Shown here piece by piece: positions 57,148 through 64,000 of a stretch of DNA of 64,000 nucleotides; position 1 is the stretch's first letter; the number at the start of each line of letters is the position of its first letter. Origin of the DNA: Macrobrachium rosenbergii (Eukaryota > Arthropoda > Malacostraca > Decapoda > Palaemonidae). The position numbers were made by a program, and so were the translations under genes. Under the pieces are notes generated by a model. It did not search any database. It had not been told where the DNA came from and worked only from the letters and a program-made list of their open reading frames with translations. The stretch spans positions 39,211,599 through 39,275,598 of the forward strand of contig NC_089744.1 in NCBI RefSeq assembly GCF_040412425.1, written 5' to 3'.

Positions 57148-57440
57148 ATGGATAAAAGATCGTCAAGGAAATGTACTGCTAAATTTAAGCTGCAAGTTGT
57201 AGCTGAAGCTGAGAAAACAATGTTCAAGCTGCTAATGACTATATATTATTGTGCATCAGCAACATGGATGAAACTCGGCAGTAATTAAAATTGGAGAGAA
57301 AGTACTTTAATCAAAACTACTGGGCATGAAAGAACACATTACTGCTGTTTTTATGCCAATAAACAATAACTACGTAAAGCTCATATTATGATGAAATCAA
57401 GTGAAAATAGCGAAAGGAATCTTGATTTTTCATACACAAA
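57148..57440 (+). pseudogene. pogo/Tigger-like transposase remnant with internal deletion
   Basis: An ATG at 57148 gives MDKRSSRKCTAKFKLQVVAEA, the usual start of a pogo-like DNA-binding domain (KRxxxTxxFKLKVVxxAE). About 80 bases later come NMDETR, corresponding to the NMDETP catalytic Asp motif, and in the next frame STLIKTTGHERTHYC, like VLIKTTGHEKxHFTVVL. The central few hundred codons between are deleted. A nearby 26-bp tandem duplication (57532-57583) contains CACTTCGTATAAC and may belong to the element's end. Confidence 0.65.
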
Positions 57441-57531
57441 TGAATGCCCCCAAACAGCCAACGTCATCGACTCATCTATTAATGAAAAAACAGCTAAATT
57501 AATTTCACAACGAGACGTATTTAAGTTATAT

Positions 57532-57583
57532 TTCGACTTAAAAACACTTCGTATAACTTCGACTTAAAAACACTTCGTATAAC
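57532..57583. repeat. 26-bp tandem duplication
   Basis: TTCGACTTAAAAACACTTCG plus TATAAC repeated twice exactly. Confidence 0.92.
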
Positions 57584-58050
57584 GAAAAATAACCTTGCCC
57601 CATATAAATAAAGTATCTAGAGATTCATTTACGCTAACTAGAAGCAAGAAAAGCGTTCTGAACTGAGTTAAATGTGGCGAAATAAACACCGCGTAAATGA
57701 TTTCCAAACCAAAACATTGATTGCTATGATCGCAATTTATAATACAAAAGCAATATAAGAATATATACAATATTATTGGATACAGTGAATTAAGGCATAA
57801 CATTTTAAAAGATCCATGGAAAAGATGCATAGTCATTGTGTTGATATTTGTATAATACGATATGGAATATAGAGTACAGTATAATGTAGGCTACGCTACC
57901 ATTTATGTATACAATATACCACAGTGCAGGCTAAACTAATTCTTGTTTGTTATTCAATTTCTCTTTGTACTGAATTATCATAAGTTACTGCATGAACCTC
58001 CAGAATTAGCTGATATTAATAACTACTATACCGTGTATGTATAGAGTATA

Positions 58051-58406
58051 CAGTAAACCCCCCGTATTCGCGTTCTCATGGTTCGCGGACTCACGCATTC
58101 GCGGGTTCCTCTGTGGAACATATCTAGCCATTTTTTGCGGAAAATTCGCCCATTCGCGGTATTTTTCACTGAGAAATATTCACTAACTGTATTTTCATAT
58201 GATTTTCATGAATAAATGCACTTTTTGTGATAAAACTATTAAAATACTCGGGTATAAGCATTTTTACAGGGTTTTTCTTGGTTTAAACTATGAAAATGGG
58301 CAGTTCTAACTGTTTTTAGAGGGGTTTTAAGTATTCACGGATTTTAGCTATTCACGGGGGGTGTGGGGTGTGGTACGCATCTCTCGCGAATACGGGGGGT
58401 TCACTG
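58051..58406. mobile_element. Complete CAGT-ended Tigger-type MITE (356 bp)
   Basis: Left end CAGTAAACCCCCCGTATTCG; the right end in reverse complement is CAGTGAACCCCCCGTATTCG. Both ends are flanked by TA (58049-58050 and 58407-58408), the target duplication of the Tc1/mariner/pogo superfamily. The CAGT-xx-ACCC..GTATTCGCG ends resemble Tigger termini. No coding sequence. A second left end (56496) and a second right end (58638) show it is a multicopy family. Confidence 0.9.
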
Positions 58407-58555
58407 TACTTTGTAGTGTAGGGTAGGCTACCATATATGTATACATGGTACCGAATACCCTAGTGTAGGCTAGGCTATTTTCAAGATACGTTTTTTCCAA
58501 CATACGATGGGTTTTTTGGAACCTAACCCCATCGTAAGCAGGATAATACTGGTAT

Positions 58556-58638
58556 AAGAAGGGTTCTAAGTATTTGTGGATTTTAGCTATTTTTTTTTGG
58601 GGGGGGGACCCAACGCCCACGAATACGGGGGTTTACTG
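58556..58638. mobile_element. CAGT-ended Tigger-type MITE, right end only
   Basis: TTCTAAGTATTTGTGGATTTT...GAATACGGGGGTTTACTG followed by TA. It matches the last ~85 bases of the complete copy, and a 19-base T/G run is expanded inside. Confidence 0.8.
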
Positions 58639-58997
58639 TATACTTCATTTCAATCAATATGGTCTATGTGGAACTGCTTACGTAGGTCAACACCAATTAA
58701 AAAAAAAAAGTGAGATGCTTGTGTATTTATGCTATGCATGACCAATTTAATATATCTTTTATCAGAGATATCAACTGCAAACTTCACAACTCGGGGAAAT
58801 CAAATCTGTGGTGTTGTCATTCATGCACAAAGCTCAACATTACCGGACAGAGTCAAAGCCATACTGGTAATCATTTGGAATGTTAACTAGTGTGATGTCA
58901 TTCATCTTTTGAGAGCTAGCCAATTATTAGCATGCAGTGGGTGGGGCTTAGCTGCAAAGAGCCCTGGCTTTTACTATATAATTATTAAATTACTTAC

Positions 58998-59088
58998 CCA
59001 ATAAACCCATCACTTGTTCACCATCCGCAGTTACAAGACCCTCAAGAATAGCATTGGTGCGATTTGACTTTAGAGAATCCTTTATATT
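58998..59088 (-). CDS. USP24: USP24-like deubiquitinase, antepenultimate exon
   Basis: On the minus strand acceptor TATTTCAG precedes 59088 and donor TTGG|GTAAGT follows 58998. 91 bases encode NIKDSLKSNRTNAILEGLVT and ADGEQVMGLL plus one base. That base (G) joins AT at the start of the 49089 exon to make Asp, giving GLL-D-IIESNKD in frame, which supports them being consecutive exons. I do not recall this stretch well enough to confirm it alone; the call rests on splice sites, phase and strand. Only about 50 bases separate its acceptor from the terminal hairpin of DIRS element C. Confidence 0.65.
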
Positions 59089-59138
59089 CTGAAATAATGT
59101 AAAAACATTAACAAATCTACTTCCAAAATAAATACATA

Positions 59139-59452
59139 CAATGACATTTTTATAATAAAATTAAGTTTTATATATACCTACCAAGTAATTACTTAGCTAA
59201 CGATTATGCCCACACAGCATCCTAAATTCAAAATTCGCGGCAGCATGTCGGTTGCAAAGAGGGGGGGTTGCAGGCCCCACCCACGGCAACGAGAGTGAGG
59301 GGGTGACGGAAGCCAGCGGCGTCGTTCTATTTACTGCCGCAAAGTCCATGAACAAAAGAAACAGAGGGGCGGAGGGAGGGCTCTGGTTCAGTAATTACTT
59401 GGTAAGTATGCATAAAACTTAATTTTATTGTAAAAATGTCATTTTTATATTG
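59139..59452. repeat. Terminal hairpin of DIRS-C
   Basis: ATGACATTTTTATAATAAAA...ACCTACCAAGTAATTAC (59139-59195) is inverted as GTAATTACTTGGTAAGTATG...TTATTGTAAAAATGTCAT (59393-59452), around a loop of about 200 bases. A further GTAAAAATGTCATTTTTATA copy and another CCAAGTAATTACTTAG follow at 59453-59501. Confidence 0.85.
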
Positions 59453-59999
59453 TAAAAATGTCATTTTTATATAAGTACCTTACCAAGTAATTACTTAGTT
59501 GAATCCCAAATTGCAAGGGGGGTGGGATGAATGGACTGTTCTAATTCAACACATTAGGCGTGATAAAAAAAAAACTCGAACTAGAAAAAAGGTGGTTGAC
59601 ACTAAAGCAGTGCTTTGTCGCTTCCTTACCTGGTAAGAGAGCTACAGCAGATGAATGCTGCCTCTGGTTGGTGCTCATCTTAACCTGTAGTGATGCAGCA
59701 GTGAGCTGAGAGTCGCTCTACATCAGTGATAGTCTTGCAACGGAGGATATGCCTGATCGCTGACAAGACTTAATGCAGGAAAAAAGATGCCCTTGCCCTG
59801 GGCACAGTACCATAACGACAGACCAGACAACACCTGCCACCAACCCTGACACAACAAACAAACCACTACCCATCCAACAAACTGGTGGGTACTCCAGGTA
59901 CAAAGTAACTCCAGGCTCCTCAAAAACTCGACATCCTTATAACAAGGCAGAGATAGAAGAGAGACAGGATCTCTCCTATGCCAAAGGTCCAAGGGTACC

Positions 60000-60854
60000 T
60001 CAGTTTTCAAATACTATTTCCACTTCTTTTAAATAATGAGTCACGAAGGTCGACTGAAGAACAGAAGAGAAGGATAAATTATGTTTGAAGGCGAGAGAGA
60101 TGGCTACTGCTCTCACTTCATGAGTTTTGACTTTGATCAACGGAAAAGTGTCTACCTGAATCCGGGAATGTGCTTCAGAGATCAGGTCTTGAATAAAGAA
60201 CTATAAGGCATTCTTATAAAGTGGGCAAGAAGGATTCTTGATAGAACACCATAGGTTGCTGGAGGGGCCTCTGATCTTCTCGGTCCTATGCAGATAGTAC
60301 CTCAGTGATTTGACTGGGCAAAGAACCCTCTCTTCTTCATCCGGGCCCAGAATATCCATTAAGTTCTTGATATGGAAAGAGCGAGGCCAAGGCTTAGCCA
60401 AGAAACCCAGTGTGAAAGAGCAAACTGCATCCCCTTGGGAGAAGCCAATCCTCTTGTCGATCGCATGTAGCTCACTTATGTGTTATAGCCATAGCCGGGG
60501 CTACTAGAAAGAGGGTCCTCCGCAAAAGATTCTTGAGAGAGGCGGAACAGAGAGGCTCAAAAGGAGGGCCTGAAAGCCACTCAAGGACAACATCCAAGAT
60601 CCAAGACACTAAATCAGACTACTGTACTTCTGCTTGGATGTATCAAAAGACTTTAGGAGATCATTAAGATCCTGATTAGATGAAAGATCCAAACCTCTGA
60701 GCTTGAAAACTGAGGAAAGCATCGCTCGGTATCCTTCAATGGTGGACGAGGAGACAGACTTAGAAGTTTTCACGTACAGGAGAAAAGCCACAATCTGAGC
60801 TAAAGATGTCTCAGAAGACAAGATGTGATGTCTGAGGCACCATCGACGGAACAC
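60000..60854 (-). pseudogene. DIRS-C tyrosine recombinase
   Basis: The N-terminal core-binding part at 60854-60609 reads RWCLRHHILS, then TSLAQIVAFLLYVK, then SVSSSTIEGYRAMLSSVF. After a stop and a gap comes ISELHAIDKR (near 60460), with a frameshift exactly where the first catalytic Arg (normally xxRxSEL) would be. Then AKPWPRSFHIKNL, RVLCPVKSLRYYLHRTEK (60340-60280), a stop, HEVRAVAISLAF (60122-60090, with the catalytic His and Arg of H-x-x-R) and FVTHYLKEVE (Tyr near 60033). It ends with TGA at 60002-60000. H, R and Y survive but the frame is broken, so it is probably inactive. Confidence 0.85.
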
Positions 60855-60899
60855 TGTCCACTTCGACTGGCAGATGCTGCAAGTAGACTGTCATCTGCA

Positions 60900-61790
60900 C
60901 TTCGCAATAGCTTCTGTAGCTGCTCTTGAAAAACATTTTGCTCTGATGAGTTTCCTGACAGTCTGAAGCCTGTCAGAGTGAGAGTGGATAACCCCTGGTG
61001 ATACCTCCTGAAGTGTGTCTGTTTGAGTAGCCACGGTTTTTGGGGAAGCAGCCTCGGGAAGTCTACCAGAAGACCAAGAAGGTCCGGGAACAATTCCTTT
61101 GTGGGCCAGAACGGTGCCACGAGTGTCATTGAGACGCTGCGGTGAGATATGAATTTCTCGAGTACTTCCCTGGCCAAGCTGAAGGGAGGGAAGGCATAGA
61201 GGTTCAGAACCAACCAATCTACAAGCATGGCATCTGTCACCCAAGCCAGGGGATCCAGGGCTGGAGAGCAAAAGAGAGAAAGACGATTTTTTCTTGAGGT
61301 GGCAAACAAAACAAGGCTGTGGAGGGTTTGCCCCGCAATCTCCAAAGGTTGACACAAATCCTGTGGTCCAGGGTCCATTCAGTAGGAAGGACCTGCTTGT
61401 GACAGCTCAGCTTGTCAACCAGGACGTTTAATTTCCCCTGGATGAAGTGAGTGACTAGCATTACTTGATTCTGGTGCGCCCAAAGAAGAAGGTTTCCCCC
61501 ACATTTCTTGATATACAACAGTGCCATGTGGTTGTTCACATGAACAACCACCGTCTCGCTGCGGATCAACGAAGAGAAATGTAGTAGGCCTAGATGAACA
61601 GCCTTCACCTCTTTCACATTAATGTGAAGGGAAGTCTCCTCCGGGGACCACGTCCCAGAGCTCTTGATCCCCGAGAGGAGCTCCCCAGCCCAGACCCGAA
61701 ACATCTGAGTAGAAGTCTAGATCGGGGCTCGGTGGGAGAAGGGATCTCCCTTGCGAAAATCTTCCTTTGGGGAGCCACCACTGAAGATCT
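60900..61790 (-). pseudogene. DIRS-C RNase H and connection domain
   Basis: FYSDVSGLGWGAPLG (Asp in the SD position, near 61705), then GTWSPEETSLHINVKEVKAVH (Glu in KEVKA), then VVVHVNNHMALLYIKKCGG (near 61540), where the usual catalytic DN is NN. Then LNVLVDKLSCHKQVLPTEW (normally ADxLSR), WIPWLG, DAMLVDWLVLNLYAFPPF and the ISH...LVAPFWP thumb (61180-61090). Family enzymes degrade the RNA strand during replication. The D-to-N change and frameshifts suggest loss of activity. Confidence 0.82.
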
Positions 61791-61899
61791 GACTTTATCT
61801 CCTGAGTGACGGGAAAACTACCGGATCTGGCCAAGTCTTCCTGTCCCAGCTGGCTTGGAGAAAGAATTGAAGAACTCTCGTGCATAGTCTGCCCAGTCC

Positions 61900-62851
61900 C
61901 TAGAAGGCTCATCCTTTGACAGACCGAACACGACGAAAGGGAGAGGAACTTGCGAATTGTCTGTAGGCAGTTTGTGATTCTCCTGGGGGATGGAAGTCTA
62001 AGAGTTGAGAATCATCCCAAAATAAAGAATCTCCCGAGTCGGAACCAACTAGGATTTCTGGAGATTTAGAATTCCCAGATCCCGAGAAAGCCGTAGAGTT
62101 GTTTGAAGGTCCTTTGTGCACTTTTCCTTCGAGGGTGGTCGAAGACGCCAGTCGTCCAGGTAAAGGCTGATGTTTATGTGGATTAGACGGAGCCATTGGG
62201 CGAGAGGAGAGAGGACTTGAGAGAATACTTAAGTGCAGTGGAAAGGCCGAAGCAGAGGGACCGAAACTGGTAGACTTTTCCTTGGAAGATGCACCTTAGG
62301 TACTTCCTGGAAATTGGATGAATGAGAATATGAAGATATGCATCTTGCATACCCAGTGTGATCATCCAGTCGCCTGGGTGAATGGAATCCATGACTGACT
62401 GGCTCGTCTCCATCCTGAACTTTGTTGTTATCATGAAGCGATTGAGGGCGCTTACGTCCAGGACCGGTCTCCAGCCTCCTCACACTTTGGGAACTACAAA
62501 CAGACGATTGTAGAAGCCCTAAGATTGAACATCTTCCACTTCCTCGATGGCTCTCTTCAGGAGAGAGGATACTTCCTTCAAAAGGGCCGAATGTCTCTCT
62601 GAGCCTTTTGAGTAGGCCGTCAAGGCAATGGGATAGGATACTAAAGGAGGGTTCTCCGAAAATGGGATGCAGTAGCCCTCCTTTAATACTTTGACAATCC
62701 AAGGTTCTGCTCCCCTGAGATCCCACTTCTCCCAGAACAAGAGAAGTCTGGCTCTTACTGGAGCACAAAGGACTTCCTTCTCACTTCTTGGACGGAAGTT
62801 TAGAGAAGGAGTTCTTCTTGGAGGGTCTGTGTTGAAAATGCAGATTGGCAT
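61900..62851 (-). pseudogene. DIRS-C reverse transcriptase
   Basis: Begins with LFWEKWDLRGAEPWIVKVLK and EGYCIPF (near 62730-62660), then SALLKEVSSLLKRAIEEVE, a stop, and KFRMETSQSVMDSIHPGDWM. Next ITLGMQDAYLHILIHPISRK and YLRCIFQGK (62350-62260; Gly stands where the first catalytic Asp of SLDMQDAY is usual, but the second Asp in QDAY is kept), FRSLCFGLSTA, and LYLDDWRL with the intact catalytic YLDDW at 62163-62149. Frames shift at least twice. Reverse transcribes element RNA in intact relatives. Confidence 0.85.
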
Positions 62852-62874
62852 GAGGTCTTGCTTGAGATTTGGGT

Positions 62875-63970
62875 CTATTCCCCCGAAAAGGTTGTTGAAG
62901 CAGAGAGATGAACTTCGGGATGAAGGATGCGGATAAAGAACTCTTGGGGACAGTGAGACGACTGTGCTAGCAGATCCTGTGTGGACTTCTTCTGTAGATG
63001 TGATGTGATCTGCTCAACCATCGACTGCGGAAACAGATGCGCCGAGTCCAGCGGCGAAAACAGTAAAGCGGATCTCTGAGAAGACATGACTCCTTTTGTG
63101 GTGAAGGAGCACAAAAGTTCTCTCTTCTTAAGAACTCCAAAGGTGAAGACAGACACGAGTTCAGAAGAGCTATCTCTTATGGCTTTATCGGCACAATAAA
63201 GGATGCCAAACAGGCCTGCTGAAAAAGAGATCATCTAATCCCTTGAAATTCTCAATCTTCTTAGGAAGAGCTCCCACCATCCAGTCCAAAATACTAAGTA
63301 CTTCAAAAACCTTGAAGAGGTTTTTGACTAGATGATCAAGCTCCGACGACAAGAAAAAGACTTTTACTGAGGAGAAGGCTGATTGACGGGACGAATCAAT
63401 AAGCCCGGAGAAGTCCCCTTGGAAGGGAGCCTTCCCCGGTTACATACAGCCGATATTTCCTCTTGATCAGATGCAAGGGGGTTGGGCAAACGTTGCTTTG
63501 CCTTGCTCTCTCTGCAAGGAGAGTCAGTTGTCAATCTCCTTCATGGCTTTCCTAGAGGAAGACGAAAGTACCATCTTGGGAAGATGAGGGTGTGCAATCA
63601 GAACACTCGACATAAGGAAGACTGAGGCAGGAGAAGGAGTAGCTGGAGTAAAGAAGGTAGGATAGCTCATGAGAAGGAAACGAAGGAGAGACGCATAAGC
63701 TGTGGGTGGAGAAGCGTCTTGGTCTGCATCCTCTTCATCCGAGGAGACTGGAGAAAGAGACAGCTCTTGAGTAGGCTTCGTAGTGGGAGCTTTCCGAATG
63801 AAGCTCAAGATCTCGGATAATTGGTCCTTGATGGTTAGAGAGGGACGCCTGATTCCAAGGTGGGAACTTGTTGCCCGAGAAGATGCCTTGGAGATGGTGC
63901 CGCACGCTGAGTCTGCAGCTGGGCAAACAGGAGCAGGTGCCTGGCGCACAGGAACCAGTGCTGGGTGCAC
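62875..63970 (-). pseudogene. DIRS-C gag-like protein
   Basis: The frame from 63970 to 63524 is Pro/Ala/Ser-rich with an acidic patch (SSDEEDADQD), then YASLLRFLLMSYPTFFTP and MVLSSSSRKAMKEIDN. After a frameshift, 63420-63250 reads LIDSSRQSAFSSVKVFF and LDHLVKNLFKVFEVLSILDW. A third frame (63234-62875) has CADKAIRDSSSELVSVF, VLKKRELLCSFTTKGV and ALLFSPLDSAHLFPQ. I recognise this as the gag-type protein that precedes RT in DIRS/Ngaro elements of crustaceans, from memory. It may start upstream of 64000. Confidence 0.65.
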
Positions 63971-64000
63971 GGGAGAATCCCAAGGGTGTGCCGGAAGTTG

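Larger units (their letters stand above)
49090..58997 (-). other. 9.9-kb intron of the USP24-like gene
   Basis: Inferred because the flanking exons have matching phase (1 nt plus 2 nt) and good GT/AG sites. It contains a 5S pseudogene, a 358-bp palindrome, a 172-bp MITE, a truncated Gypsy (plus strand, antisense to the gene), a minisatellite, a pogo-like remnant and CAGT-ended MITEs, annotated separately. 50570-52493 otherwise shows nothing recognised, apart from two short duplications (51447-51520 and 52286-52346). 55056-56106 shows nothing. Confidence 0.65.
59139..64000 (-). mobile_element. DIRS-like element C (runs off the window)
   Basis: Minus strand order gag, RT, RNase H, tyrosine recombinase, ~540 bases of noncoding sequence, then the terminal hairpin. 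This is the best preserved of the three DIRS-like copies and has the full enzyme set, but with frameshifts and some substituted catalytic residues. It is in the same orientation as the USP24-like gene. Its 5' end lies beyond 64000. Confidence 0.88.

Overview
The window is eukaryotic, repeat-rich DNA from an arthropod, most likely a decapod crustacean. I infer this from very long (TA)n and (CT)n tracts, a Penelope-like element, several DIRS-type tyrosine-recombinase retrotransposons, CsRn1-like Gypsy elements, and foldback and SINE-like repeats of a style I associate with decapod genomes. No bacterial gene organisation, CRISPR array or operon is present. Coding sequence consists of a few exons of one host gene plus decayed transposon proteins.

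Layout. 1-20.3 kb is dominated by microsatellites (at least 15 (TA)n tracts, several (CT)n and (AAT)n). It also holds a complete Mutator-like element (2475-4549) with ~110-bp inverted ends, an 11-bp target duplication and a broken FLYWCH/MULE transposase; a 1.7-kb imperfect palindrome (5471-7165); a foldback element (9838-10140); two tRNA-like SINE fragments; and LINE scraps. 20.9-22.3 kb is a decayed Penelope-like element on the minus strand. 23.3-28.1 kb is a decayed LINE split by a nested Gypsy element (24091-27278, minus strand). The Gypsy copy has 385-bp LTRs, a 4-bp target duplication, primer binding site and polypurine tract, but has lost reverse transcriptase and RNase H. 28.1-29.0 kb is the 5' end of a related Gypsy copy on the plus strand. 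29.0-35.8 kb holds two abutting, degenerate DIRS-like elements (A and B), each ending in a long terminal hairpin. Element B also contains an antisense 180-nt open segment that looks like a fibronectin-III/Ig-type exon with splice sites.

35.8-48.5 kb is comparatively free of microsatellites and recognisable transposons, except for a Tigger/pogo transposase remnant (42.8-43.9 kb) and some diverged tandem duplications. On the minus strand, 48480-59088 carries the last three exons that I can recognise of a USP24-like (USP9X/USP24 family) deubiquitinase gene. The splice phases of the three exons agree. The 9.9-kb intron between the antepenultimate (furthest upstream) and penultimate exons contains a 5S rRNA-derived pseudogene, a 358-bp palindrome, a 172-bp MITE, a truncated Gypsy copy, a 46-bp minisatellite, a pogo-like transposase remnant and CAGT-ended Tigger-type MITEs. 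59.1-64.0 kb is a third, better preserved DIRS-like element (C, minus strand: gag, RT, RNase H, tyrosine recombinase, terminal hairpin). It starts about 50 bp upstream of the furthest-upstream USP24-like exon and runs off the window.

Apart from the USP24-like exons I see no gene that is convincingly functional. The most interesting items are the shared terminal-hairpin architecture of the three DIRS copies, the orphan FN3/Ig-like exon inside one of them, the RT-less Gypsy with a protease-integrase junction, the full-length MULE, and the large palindromes.
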